A stretch of 62,576 nucleotides of DNA, from contig CAZHNG010000002.1 in NCBI GenBank assembly GCA_964533785.1, forward strand, positions 1 through 62,576, read 5' to 3'. The stretch is from JANQRV01 sp964533785. Lineage in GTDB: Bacteria; Bacteroidota; Bacteroidia; Chitinophagales; Saprospiraceae. This document shows, piece after piece, positions 16,389-24,847 of the stretch (its first letter is position 1; each line of letters opens with the position of its first letter). A program made the translations under genes and the position numbers. The notes under the pieces were generated by a model. The model ran no database searches. It saw only the letters and a program-made list of their open reading frames with translations, and was not told the DNA's origin.

Positions 16389-18869
16389 ATGAAGAATTTT
16401 GTCCGACTGTTATTATTATGTTGTATTACATTTTCTGGTTCTCATCTTTTTGCACAAGGGCCAACGGATAAGAGTGGCGATCCTGGAGGGATAGATGCCA
16501 AAGGTAAAATTATTGGAAAGGTCATTGATCAAATGACCGAGAGTCCGTTGGAATTTGCCACCATAAGTGTGTTGTCTCCTGTTGATTCTTCGATCGTCAC
16601 GGGTGAAATCACTGATTTAGACGGCAACTTTCAAATTGAAGTTAAATACGGTGAGTATTTGGTTAAGGTTGAATTTATAGGTTACCAAGCGAATTTCAAA
16701 AAAGTAACCGTCAGCAAAGCACAACCAGAAGTGAATATCGGTGCTATAGCTTTGAATACGGATGCCCAGGTACTAGCAGAGGTTGAAGTGAGGGCTGAAA
16801 AGAGCCAATTGCAAATGGGGTTGGATAAGAAGGTTTTCAATGTTGGTAAGGACCTGGCCAATACCAGTGGGACGGCATCTGAAATTTTAGACAACATTCC
16901 TTCCGTCACCGTTGATGTGGAAGGTAATGTGAGTTTACGAGGCAGTCAGGGGGTACGTATTTTGGTGGATGGTAAGCCTTCTGGTCTTGTTGGTGTGCGC
17001 GGCTCTGATGGTTTGCGTTCGCTACCTTCAAATTTAATTGAAAGAGTGGAGGTGATCACCAACCCTTCCGCCAGATACGAAGCGGAAGGAATGACGGGTA
17101 TTATTAATATTGTTTTAAAGAAAGATCGTAGAAAGGGGATAAATGGCTCTGTTGATCTAACGACCGGTTGGCCCCACCGCCACGGAGCTGCTGTCAATCT
17201 TAATTTCCGCAGGAAGAACATTAACTTTTTCACTAACTATGGTTTCCGTTGGGATAGGGCACCGGGTTTCTTTGACCGTTACCAGGAGTTTTACAACGAC
17301 GAAACAACAAATTTCGTAGACCAGGATGCAACGAGACAACGTGGTGGTTGGTCTAACAATATCAGAGCAGGTGCAGATTATTTTTTTAACGATAATAATA
17401 TCTTAACGGGTTCTCTGCTTTACCGGATCAGCCACGATGATAATATTTCAACCATTACCTACCGGGATTACGTAGACGTTTTTCCCGACAATTTAACCCG
17501 CATCACCGTAAGAGAGCAGGATGAGGTGGAAGAGGAACCCAACTTGGAATATGCTCTGAACTATAAGCGTACTTTCGAAAAGAAAGATCAGGAACTAACA
17601 GCATCTTTTCAATACCGTGAAAGTACGGAAAGCGAGGCTGCTACCTTCAAAGAAACAGAGTTCGATCCAAGCTTTACTCCCACTGGAGGCGAACTAGACC
17701 AACGCTCCAACAACGACGAAGGGGAAAGAAGTGCTTTGATCAGAGTGGACTATACGCATCCATTTGGCAAGGAAGGAAAATTTGAAGTTGGTTATTTCGG
17801 ATCGTTGAGGCAGATTGATAATAAATATCTGGTAGAAGAGTTTTTTGATAATGAATGGCAAAGATTAGCAGAATTAAGTAATGATTTCAATTACGACGAG
17901 AATATCCACGCAGGGTATGCAATCATTGGGAATAAATTCAACCGTTTCTCCTTTCAGGCGGGTTTGCGCTTTGAGCATTCTGAAATCTTAACAGAATTAC
18001 TGGAAACGCAGGAAGAAAATGACCGCACTTATGCCAATCTTTTCCCTAGTGTGTTTTTGGGATATGAATTCAACGAAGGCAATTCTTTACAGGTAAGTTT
18101 TTCTAAAAGGATTAGCCGGCCGAGATTCTGGGACCTTAATCCTTTTTTCACCTTTGCTGATGCGCGGAACATATTTCGTGGAAACCCAAACGTAGATCCT
18201 GAATTTACCGATTCTTATGAAGTGAGCTACATTAAGTATTTTGACAAAGCGAGTATTAGTTCAAGTGTTTACTACCGTCATACCACCGGTGTTATTCAGC
18301 GCATTCAAACTTTAGTGGAACAAGAAGGAAACTTGATTACGGTGCGTCAACCCGAAAACCTGGCAACGGAAGATTCTTATGGATTGGAGTTCATCCTTTC
18401 TTATGATCCCACAGATTGGTGGCGGATGAACGGTAACTTCAACTTTTTCCGTTCGATCACTGACGGTACGAACTTCGGTGAAGGCTTCCAGGCAAAAGCA
18501 ACCACTATGACCGGACGCTTTAACAGCCGGGTAACTTTTTGGGAGAATGTAGATCTGCAGCTCAGCTTCAGCTACCGTGCCCCTAGAAATACGACGCAAG
18601 GTAGGAGAAAGTCAACCTATTCTTTTGATTTTGGTTTGAGTAAAGATATCATGAAGAAGAAAGCTACCCTGACTTTAAGTGGCCGGGATATGTTCAACAC
18701 CCGCATACGACGTTCCGTTACCTTTGGCGACAACTTTTATTCTACTGATAGATTCCAGTGGAGAGCACGCCAACTGACCTTAACCTTTAACTATCGTTTG
18801 AATCAACAGAAACGTAGAGGCGGTGGTAGAAGCGGTGGTGGTGACTATGATGGCGGTGGAGAATTTTAA
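16389..18869 (+). CDS. TonB-dependent receptor-like outer-membrane beta-barrel protein
   Basis: An 826-residue outer-membrane protein. A signal peptide (MKNFVRLLLLCCITFSGSHLFAQ) precedes a carboxypeptidase-regulatory-like domain (about 35-120: IGKVIDQMTESPLEFATISV), a TonB plug-type region (about 130-240: ILDNIPSVTVDVEGNVSLRG, then ERVEVITNPSARYEAEG) and a beta-barrel of the outer-membrane-family-3 type. It ends with a glycine-rich tail (RRGGGRSGGGDYDGGG). The ATG at 16389 is chosen because the frame start at 16383 is a TTG. Its neighbour is the two-component system, but the 305-base gap holds the repeat element. Substrate unknown. Confidence 0.88.
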   Translation: MKNFVRLLLLCCITFSGSHLFAQGPTDKSGDPGGIDAKGKIIGKVIDQMTESPLEFATISVLSPVDSSIVTGEITDLDGNFQIEVKYGEYLVKVEFIGYQANFKKVTVSKAQPEVNIGAIALNTDAQVLAEVEVRAEKSQLQMGLDKKVFNVGKDLANTSGTASEILDNIPSVTVDVEGNVSLRGSQGVRILVDGKPSGLVGVRGSDGLRSLPSNLIERVEVITNPSARYEAEGMTGIINIVLKKDRRKGINGSVDLTTGWPHRHGAAVNLNFRRKNINFFTNYGFRWDRAPGFFDRYQEFYNDETTNFVDQDATRQRGGWSNNIRAGADYFFNDNNILTGSLLYRISHDDNISTITYRDYVDVFPDNLTRITVREQDEVEEEPNLEYALNYKRTFEKKDQELTASFQYRESTESEAATFKETEFDPSFTPTGGELDQRSNNDEGERSALIRVDYTHPFGKEGKFEVGYFGSLRQIDNKYLVEEFFDNEWQRLAELSNDFNYDENIHAGYAIIGNKFNRFSFQAGLRFEHSEILTELLETQEENDRTYANLFPSVFLGYEFNEGNSLQVSFSKRISRPRFWDLNPFFTFADARNIFRGNPNVDPEFTDSYEVSYIKYFDKASISSSVYYRHTTGVIQRIQTLVEQEGNLITVRQPENLATEDSYGLEFILSYDPTDWWRMNGNFNFFRSITDGTNFGEGFQAKATTMTGRFNSRVTFWENVDLQLSFSYRAPRNTTQGRRKSTYSFDFGLSKDIMKKKATLTLSGRDMFNTRIRRSVTFGDNFYSTDRFQWRARQLTLTFNYRLNQQKRRGGGRSGGGDYDGGGEF

Positions 18870-18922
18870 GGTGTTGCAAATTACAAGGTATCAGTCCAAT
18901 CCGTGTTCTTGTTCCGAAGCCT

Positions 18923-19807
18923 TTATTCATTGATCAGGTTAGGATAGTCCGTAATTATACCATCCACACCAAAGCGAATGAGTTCTTGCATCCGTACCGT
19001 ATCATTGACCGTCCAGGGAATGATTTTCATATCGAGCGCATGGACGGAATCAACTAATGCAGCATTGACTAACCGGTGATTAGGACTATAAATAACAGGA
19101 GTATAACTGAGTTTTTTTAGATTTTGTGCCAAACCAATTTGATTGCTAACCAGGAAGGCTGTCGTAACGGAAGGATCGACAGCCTTCACTGCTTCTAATG
19201 CACGAGGATCGAAGGACTGGATACATACCTTTTCTTTGATGGGTAAAATTTCCTGGTAAACAAGCGCTGCAAAAATTTCCGGTGCAGGTGTTTTCGTCCC
19301 ATCCCAATCCGGACGGGATTTGATTTCAATATTAAAAAAAGGCAAAGGTCTACCATTGGTTTCGCAATAATCTTTAACTGTTTGTATGACTTCGCTGAGC
19401 AGTGGCTTTACCGTCGAAATGGCTTGTTGATCCGGGAAATTGGGATTTCCAATTATGCCACAATCAAACAACCGGATTTCCCGGTAAGGTATTTGCCAGA
19501 TTAAAAAACGGTCTTCCTGATCTTCGTTAATGCTTTGACCATTCGGTTGCAAGCAGATAGCATGAGAAAACCAGGGCTCATGAGATACGACTACCTGACT
19601 GTCCTTTGAAATAACACAATCCAACTCCAGGGTTTGAACGGGGTAGGTTAAAGCCCCTAAAAATCCAACAATGGAATTTTCAGGATATAAGCCCCGGGCT
19701 CCCCGGTGACCTTGCCAATCAAATACTTCATTGGTCTCCTCCTCAACACCGGGTGCTGAACAACAAACGATTAGCAGCGTAAAAGCTCCGAAAAAAAGGT
19801 ATCTCAT
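18923..19807 (-). CDS. Glycerophosphodiester phosphodiesterase lipoprotein
   Basis: A 294-residue GDPD-family phosphodiesterase that splits glycerophosphodiesters to glycerol-3-phosphate and an alcohol. The N-terminus (MRYLFFGAFTLLIVCCSAPG) is a likely lipoprotein signal with Cys15 or Cys16 modified. Catalytic residues are His34-Arg35 (GHRGARGLYPENS), Glu43, Glu61-Asp63 (LELDCVISKD) and His76 (VVSHEPW). The C-terminus has the expected VNDTVRMQELIRFGVDGIITDYP. It should act in the periplasm. It stands alone, convergent with the receptor gene. Confidence 0.93.
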   Translation of the reverse strand: MRYLFFGAFTLLIVCCSAPGVEEETNEVFDWQGHRGARGLYPENSIVGFLGALTYPVQTLELDCVISKDSQVVVSHEPWFSHAICLQPNGQSINEDQEDRFLIWQIPYREIRLFDCGIIGNPNFPDQQAISTVKPLLSEVIQTVKDYCETNGRPLPFFNIEIKSRPDWDGTKTPAPEIFAALVYQEILPIKEKVCIQSFDPRALEAVKAVDPSVTTAFLVSNQIGLAQNLKKLSYTPVIYSPNHRLVNAALVDSVHALDMKIIPWTVNDTVRMQELIRFGVDGIITDYPNLINE

Positions 19808-20019
19808 TATTATCTTTTGGTTTTATGCGCTTACAAAATTGTAATGTAGACCAAAATGGTACCAATAACCTGCAACCCGCAATTTATCATCAATATAAAT
19901 AATTCTAAAAAAACAGCTGGTTTCAATATTTTATTCAGAATTAATTATATTTCCGGCGAATAATAGTTTGCAGATGGACGGCTAAGTCCAGCGTGTAATT
20001 TACAGTAAAAAATATTAGT

Positions 20020-21753
20020 ATGAGTTTTCAAATAAAGGAGCAAGGAAAGGTATATGATGTAGCCATAGTCGGTTCCGGCGCCGGCGGTGGAATGGCAGCT
20101 AAAATACTGAGTGAAGCCGGTTTATCAGTGGCGATCTTGGAGGCAGGGCCCAACTTCGATCCAAAAAACCCGGCTCAAAGCACTCAGCTGAAATGGCCTT
20201 GGGAATCTCCGCGGCGTGGTGCGGGCAGTACCCGTACTTTTGGTGATTTTGACATGGCTTACGGCGGCTGGGAAATTGAAGGGGAGCCCTATACTAATGC
20301 TGAAGGTACTCAGTTTGATTGGTTCCGCTCACGTATGTTGGGAGGCCGCACCAATCACTGGGGAAGAATCTCACTTCGCTTCGGACCTCTTGACTTTAAG
20401 CGCAAGGATTATGATGGGATGGGGGATAACTGGCCTATCGGCTACGAAGATGTGAAACCTTATTACGATAAGGTCGACAAACTGATCGGTGTTTTCGGGA
20501 CAAAAGAAAAGATCTATAATGAACCTGATGGCTTCTTTTTGCCTCCTCCCAAGCCAAGATTGCACGAACTTTATTACATGAAAGGTGCACGCAAAGCTGG
20601 CGTACCGGTAATTCCCTCCCGATTATCGATCCTTACCAGGCCGATCAACAAAGAACGCGGTGTTTGTTTTTATTGTCGGCAGTGCAGCCGTACTTGTAAG
20701 GTATACGCAGACTTTTCTTCTAGTTCTTGCCTGGTTATCCCGGCAATGAATAATTCAAAGGAATTAGACCTCTACGTTAATGCGATGGTACGCGAAGTCT
20801 TGACGGATGAGGAGGGTATAGCAACAGGAGTCTCTTATATCAACAAAGAAGACCGGCAAGAATACCAGGTACGCGCCAGATCAGTTGTTCTGGCCGCATC
20901 AGCCTGTAGCTCCGCCCGGATTTTGTTGAATTCCAAGAGCGCTCAGCACCCCAATGGATTAGGTAATTCCAGTGATGTTGTCGGGCGTTACGTGCATGAT
21001 TCCACCGGGGCCAGCCGTGGTGCGATCATTCCCCAACTTTTGGATCGCAAACGGTACAATGAAGACGGGGTAGGAGGAATGCACATTTACTCACCCTGGT
21101 GGTTGAATGAGGATCGCAATCGTAATTTTTCCAGGGGATACCACATTGAAGTATGGGGCGGAATGGGTATGCCTTCCTACGGAACGGCTTTTAATTTAGA
21201 TGACTATAATGAAATCCCCAACCTGAACGCCAACGTAAGTTCCTACGGTACGGGGTATAAAAACGATGTAAGGCGGTTCTACGGAGCTGTAGTCGGCATG
21301 AGTGGCCGTGGTGAAAGTGTTCCGCAAAGGGATAATTACTGCGAAATAGACCCCAATGTGGTAGATGAATGGGGAATTCCCGTGCTTCGGTTCCATTATA
21401 ACTGGACGGACCAGGAAGTCAATCAGGCTAAACACATGCAGGATACTTTCGAAGAAATTATCGATGCAATGGGCGGCATACCATTGGGTGAAAAGCCAGG
21501 TAGAGATCGTGATTATGGCTTGCTCGCGCCCGGAAGAATTATTCACGAAGTAGGTACCACCCGAATGGGTGCCAATCCGAGAACTTCCGTAACGAATCCT
21601 TACCAGCAATTACACGATGCGAAGAATGTTTTTGTGATGGATGCGGGGCCCTTCGTTTCTCAGGCGGATAAAAATCCTACCTGGACGATCATGGCCCTGG
21701 CATGGAGAGCGTCGGAGTATTTGGCGGGGGAAATGGTAAAGAAGAATATTTGA
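20020..21753 (+). CDS. GMC-type FAD dehydrogenase with a [Fe-S]-type cysteine motif
   Basis: A 577-residue GMC oxidoreductase of the membrane glucose/gluconate/fructose dehydrogenase type. The FAD motif is VAIVGSGAGGGMAAKIL (residues 14-30). The C-terminal active-site region shows IIHEVGTTRMGANP and NPTWTIMALAWRASEYL. Cys216, 219, 222, 226 and 237 (CFYCRQCSRTCK) form a ferredoxin-like cysteine cluster. In the Burkholderia FAD-glucose dehydrogenase, cysteines in this region hold a [3Fe-4S] cluster that passes electrons to a cytochrome. There is no signal peptide, while the next gene encodes a small subunit with a Tat signal, so the pair is probably co-exported. No cytochrome gene is present nearby. 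Confidence 0.9.
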   Translation: MSFQIKEQGKVYDVAIVGSGAGGGMAAKILSEAGLSVAILEAGPNFDPKNPAQSTQLKWPWESPRRGAGSTRTFGDFDMAYGGWEIEGEPYTNAEGTQFDWFRSRMLGGRTNHWGRISLRFGPLDFKRKDYDGMGDNWPIGYEDVKPYYDKVDKLIGVFGTKEKIYNEPDGFFLPPPKPRLHELYYMKGARKAGVPVIPSRLSILTRPINKERGVCFYCRQCSRTCKVYADFSSSSCLVIPAMNNSKELDLYVNAMVREVLTDEEGIATGVSYINKEDRQEYQVRARSVVLAASACSSARILLNSKSAQHPNGLGNSSDVVGRYVHDSTGASRGAIIPQLLDRKRYNEDGVGGMHIYSPWWLNEDRNRNFSRGYHIEVWGGMGMPSYGTAFNLDDYNEIPNLNANVSSYGTGYKNDVRRFYGAVVGMSGRGESVPQRDNYCEIDPNVVDEWGIPVLRFHYNWTDQEVNQAKHMQDTFEEIIDAMGGIPLGEKPGRDRDYGLLAPGRIIHEVGTTRMGANPRTSVTNPYQQLHDAKNVFVMDAGPFVSQADKNPTWTIMALAWRASEYLAGEMVKKNI

Positions 21754-21847
21754 TTTTAAAAATTGTTTTTACATTTTTTCGTTGGTCGAAAATAAATTTG
21801 CGCATTTGCCTGCTTCCAACCGGGCTTTTAGCATAAAATATCAAAAT

Positions 21848-22573
21848 ATGAAACGCAGAGATAGCATAAAATCCATAATTGTAGGTTCGGTATCCGGCGG
21901 TTTAATCATCCAGGGATGTGAACCGGCAGCAACGCAAGAAGAAAATGCTGCTTCAACTGAACTGGAAGCGGGAGCTGGTTATGGGCGTACACCGGAAGAA
22001 CAGGAAAGAGACGCTAAGCTGAGGGCAGAAACTTTTTTTACTCCTTTTGAGATGGCCACTATTGCTGTTTTGGCCGATCTAATCATCCCGGCAGATGAGG
22101 TTTCAGGCTCTGCTACTGAGGCTGGAGTTCCCGATTTTATTGAATTCATTGCCAAAGATATTCCTGCGCACCAAATGCCATTACGCAGTGGTCTGGCCTG
22201 GCTCAACCTGGAAAGCAAAGACCGGTACGGTGTAGTGTTCAAAGATGCTAGTACCGAACAACAAACTGCTATTTTGGATGATATTGTAGCAGCTAGTAAC
22301 GCTGAAAATAAGGAAGATTCGCCCCTGTCACCGGGTGTTCCGTTTTTTAACCGGATCCGGAATTTGGTTGCAACCGGGTTTTTCACCAGCCAAATGGGAA
22401 TCAAAGATCTGGGCTACGTAGGTAATGTACCCAATGTTTGGGACGGTGTACCCGATGATGTACTTCAAAAGCATGGTTTTACTTACGAAGATGCTATGAT
22501 GGACAAGTACGTCAAAGCGGAAGAACGGGATAAGTTACCAGAGTGGGATAACGAAGGTAATTTAATCGGTTAA
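21848..22573 (+). CDS. Gluconate 2-dehydrogenase subunit 3 family protein (Tat lipoprotein)
   Basis: A 241-residue small subunit of a GMC dehydrogenase. The ATG at 21848 opens a twin-arginine signal (MKRRDSIKSIIVGS) with a lipobox at IIQGC. The frame extends upstream to 21782 only through a TTG. The mature domain (FFTPFEMATIAVLADLIIPADEVSGSATEAGV) matches the gluconate-2-dehydrogenase subunit 3 family. In the Burkholderia enzyme the equivalent subunit carries the catalytic subunit out by the Tat route as a hitch-hiker. It lies 94 bases after the GMC gene. A -7-like TAAATTTG sits at 21793-21800, so an extra internal promoter is possible. Confidence 0.88.
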   Translation: MKRRDSIKSIIVGSVSGGLIIQGCEPAATQEENAASTELEAGAGYGRTPEEQERDAKLRAETFFTPFEMATIAVLADLIIPADEVSGSATEAGVPDFIEFIAKDIPAHQMPLRSGLAWLNLESKDRYGVVFKDASTEQQTAILDDIVAASNAENKEDSPLSPGVPFFNRIRNLVATGFFTSQMGIKDLGYVGNVPNVWDGVPDDVLQKHGFTYEDAMMDKYVKAEERDKLPEWDNEGNLIG

Positions 22574-22574
22574 T

Positions 22575-22603
22575 AAAAAAAGGAGGCTTTACCAAAAGCC
22601 TCC
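22575..22603 (-). terminator. Intrinsic terminator reading on the minus strand
   Basis: GGAGGCTTT (22582-22590) and AAAGCCTCC (22595-22603) form a perfect 9-bp stem with a 4-base loop. On the minus strand it is followed by seven T (the A run 22575-22581), a textbook terminator. On the plus strand no T run follows. It therefore ends a minus-strand transcript coming from the 22604-23788 region. Confidence 0.75.
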
Positions 22604-22896
22604 GGGAAATGATATGAACACGAACACGGTGTTCAGATATGTGTCAATCTTTAAAAGTTTTGGGATTAAACTTGTCCTTATTACTTTGTCTTCCTGCGTG
22701 CCGAAAATCCAATTACTGGCGGGTGCTAAGAATAGATCCCAGTAAGGATTACCATATTATTGATCAGGGTGAAGTCTGTCACTTTTCCATTTAATATAGA
22801 CAAATCCCCCTTCTTGAAATATGTCAGCATAAGTTTTTTATGAAAAAACTGAATACTGGTTTGTATTGGGAGGCCACAGCCTTTTTTCTTTTCATC

Positions 22897-23085
22897 TTAA
22901 CAGCTATGTTCCATTGCAACGGCCAAGGCCAATTTGGATTGAAAGTCATTTTTTACGCGCATCAAATCGAGCACATTAATGATGCCAGCACGATTGTTGT
23001 CGGCCGATCCTTTCTGCAGCGTCTTTTTCTCTTCAATTAGAGAGGGAACGTGGTTACTACCTCTTTGGGAATGATTGTTTTTCAT
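22897..23085 (-). CDS. Possible small hydrophilic protein
   Basis: A 62-codon ORF (MKNNHSQRGSNHVPS...) that is soluble-looking and ends AVAMEHSC. I do not recognise it. Its favour rests on being on the strand that ends in the strong terminator at 22575-22603, and on an A/T-rich leader before the ATG. Against it, the plus strand has a competing ORF of similar size over the same bases, and no promoter motif is clear. It may be a chance ORF. Confidence 0.3.
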   Translation of the reverse strand: MKNNHSQRGSNHVPSLIEEKKTLQKGSADNNRAGIINVLDLMRVKNDFQSKLALAVAMEHSC

Positions 23086-23374
23086 GATGTAGATTTAATA
23101 TTTTATATACATCACAAAGGTGGTCCCTTTTTGAAAGATAGTATTCTAATATTGTCTCAAGAAAGAGGATTATTGTTTCACGACATCAGCGAATGAAAAA
23201 ACCTGATGCCAAGGCAGTAATGAAATGCCAGGTCGTAAGGAAGTAAGCGCAGCAGGCTTAGCATATTTAGTGTGCCATTTTGTTATATGCAAACCATATT
23301 CACAAAGCCCGCCACGAAAAGAAAAAAGAAAAAATGTTGATTGTTCTTGTTTGTATATAGTCTATCCTCGAATA

Positions 23375-23788
23375 TTAATGCTGTTTGATTAAATACTTCA
23401 GCAGGTCGGTAGTTGTTACGATCCCGACAATAGTATTTTCTTCGACCACCGGCAAGGCGTGGAATTCATTTCTGGAAAGTATCTTAGCTGCATCCAGTAC
23501 CGTCTGATCTTTCTGAACAGCTGTAACATCTTTGGTCATTATCTGCTCAATACTCAATGCATCGTACATTTCGGTGGAAACTGCACCACCCTCGAAATTG
23601 TCAACGAAGGAAATCCGGTCCAGGTCAGTTTTGCTGATCATACCGATCAACTTTTCCCCTGACACTACAGGCACATGACGGATGCGGTTCTTTTCAATCA
23701 ATTCACTGACTTCACGAATAGTGTTGGAATGGTTGACCGTGATAACATTCTCGGACATAATTTTAGAGACGGGTGTACGCTTTTTCAT
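23375..23788 (-). CDS. Two-CBS-domain protein
   Basis: A 137-residue protein made of a tandem CBS pair (Bateman module), about residues 6-60 (VSKIMSENVITVNHSNTIREVSELI...RHVPVVSGEKLIGMISKTDL) and 80-137 (IEQIMTKDVTAVQKDQTVLDAAKIL...HALPVVEENTIVGIVTTTDLLKYL). Such stand-alone proteins usually bind adenosyl nucleotides and regulate a partner, which is not identifiable here. I prefer the Met whose codon ends at 23788 (MKKRTPVSKIM). The frame allows seven more residues, to 23809. It is transcribed toward the minus-strand terminator 770 bases downstream. Confidence 0.88.
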   Translation of the reverse strand: MKKRTPVSKIMSENVITVNHSNTIREVSELIEKNRIRHVPVVSGEKLIGMISKTDLDRISFVDNFEGGAVSTEMYDALSIEQIMTKDVTAVQKDQTVLDAAKILSRNEFHALPVVEENTIVGIVTTTDLLKYLIKQH

Positions 23789-23977
23789 ATATTTTTTTGA
23801 TGATTTCAATGCGAATTAACCCAAGAAAATACGCAGTAAAAGTGATTTTTGTCACGAATGTAGGTGACTTTTATCGGGGCTGGAATACCAGAGGCAAACA
23901 CTGGTATTCTTACAGTGGTTAAAGGTTTATTTTGGAATATTATTTTACTCAGTTAGAGTTTTCTTGTCGTATAAAAC

Positions 23978-24847
23978 TTAAAAAGAAAGTAATAACAATA
24001 GCAAAAACTGTAAGATCATTGCACCATCAAGTAATCCGGTGAAGTAATAGTCGTGCTGAATTTGGTTGGAAAAATATACGATAATAGAAGTAAGGAACAA
24101 GGCTAAAAGAAGGCCCGATAGCTGTGGAAGATCATAAATTGCTTGATAAAAATTCAAAAAACAAAATAGAGCAGAAAACCCTAAAAGCGTTTGAGACAAT
24201 GCCAGAGAACGTTTAACGCCCAATACAGAAGGAATCGTTTTAACGCCAGCGTATCGGTCTACTTCCAGATCTCGAATATCAAATGGAATAGTAATGGCAA
24301 AGATAAAGCTAGCTCTCTCTAGTAGGGTCGTCAACACAGCCCTGTGATCCGAAAATGATAATTCCATACTTGGCAGTAAAACGGTTACAAGGGACCAGAC
24401 AATTGCAATGAGAAATATCTTGAGAATACTAATGTCTCTCAGTCTTTTGCGTTGACTGAAAACAGGTAAAACATAGCCAAGCGATAAAAGGGAAGGGATG
24501 ACGATGGTCCATTTTAAAACCGGTGACAATTGCCAAAAAAAATAAAGTGCAGCACTGCCGGCCACAAATGCGTAGAGCAGGATGTGGGTTTTAAACCGTG
24601 AAATGACTTCAAAACGGCCTCGATCCGTAAAAACTTTTACTTTTTCCAAACCGACAATGCGGTGCACAGCATAAAGGAAAAGAGTTGCGGCAAAAACAAA
24701 CCAGGTAAATGGAGTAGGGGAGAGGCTGCCGGAGAAAAGAAAGTTTGTTTGTAAACACATACACATGGCAGCCAATGCAATCCATAGATTGCTGTATAGA
24801 ATAAGGTTAATAATGTGCAGCGGAAGGTCTTTCAACCAATTAAACAA
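23978..24847 (-). CDS. UbiA-superfamily membrane protein lacking the first Asp-rich motif
   Basis: A 289-residue integral membrane protein with about eight to nine helices. The second aspartate-rich motif of UbiA prenyltransferases is present (PFDIRDLEVDRYAGVKTIPSVLG, around residue 195). Where the first NDxxDxxxD motif is expected there is YAVHRIVGLEK. Without it, Mg-dependent prenyl diphosphate binding is doubtful, so it may have another lipid-related role. The start overlaps the end of the M42 peptidase gene by 8 bases, so the two are translationally coupled. Futalosine hydrolase lies in the same gene run, but this protein should not be called MenA on that basis. Confidence 0.75.
   Translation of the reverse strand: MFNWLKDLPLHIINLILYSNLWIALAAMCMCLQTNFLFSGSLSPTPFTWFVFAATLFLYAVHRIVGLEKVKVFTDRGRFEVISRFKTHILLYAFVAGSAALYFFWQLSPVLKWTIVIPSLLSLGYVLPVFSQRKRLRDISILKIFLIAIVWSLVTVLLPSMELSFSDHRAVLTTLLERASFIFAITIPFDIRDLEVDRYAGVKTIPSVLGVKRSLALSQTLLGFSALFCFLNFYQAIYDLPQLSGLLLALFLTSIIVYFSNQIQHDYYFTGLLDGAMILQFLLLLLLSF

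Larger units (their letters stand above)
22574..23374. other. Intergenic stretch of about 800 bases without a confident gene
   Basis: It holds the minus-strand terminator, a near-perfect palindrome GAACACGGTGTTC (22622-22634), a 51-codon plus-strand ORF at 22639-22794 with a lipobox-like LPAC but no recognisable continuation, a 66-codon plus-strand ORF at 22840-23040 with a hydrophobic start, and a 62-codon minus-strand ORF at 22897-23085. Positions 23097-23374 show nothing I can name. The stretch may be decayed genes or encode a small RNA. Confidence 0.5.

Noticed and set aside
22639..22794. 51-codon plus-strand ORF with a lipobox-like LPAC
   Set aside because: It is too short and has no homology or promoter that I can see. 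It is noted in the intergenic entry only.
22840..23040. 66-codon plus-strand ORF with a signal-like start
   Set aside because: It competes with a minus-strand ORF over the same bases, has no recognisable mature domain, and the only terminator nearby reads on the other strand.
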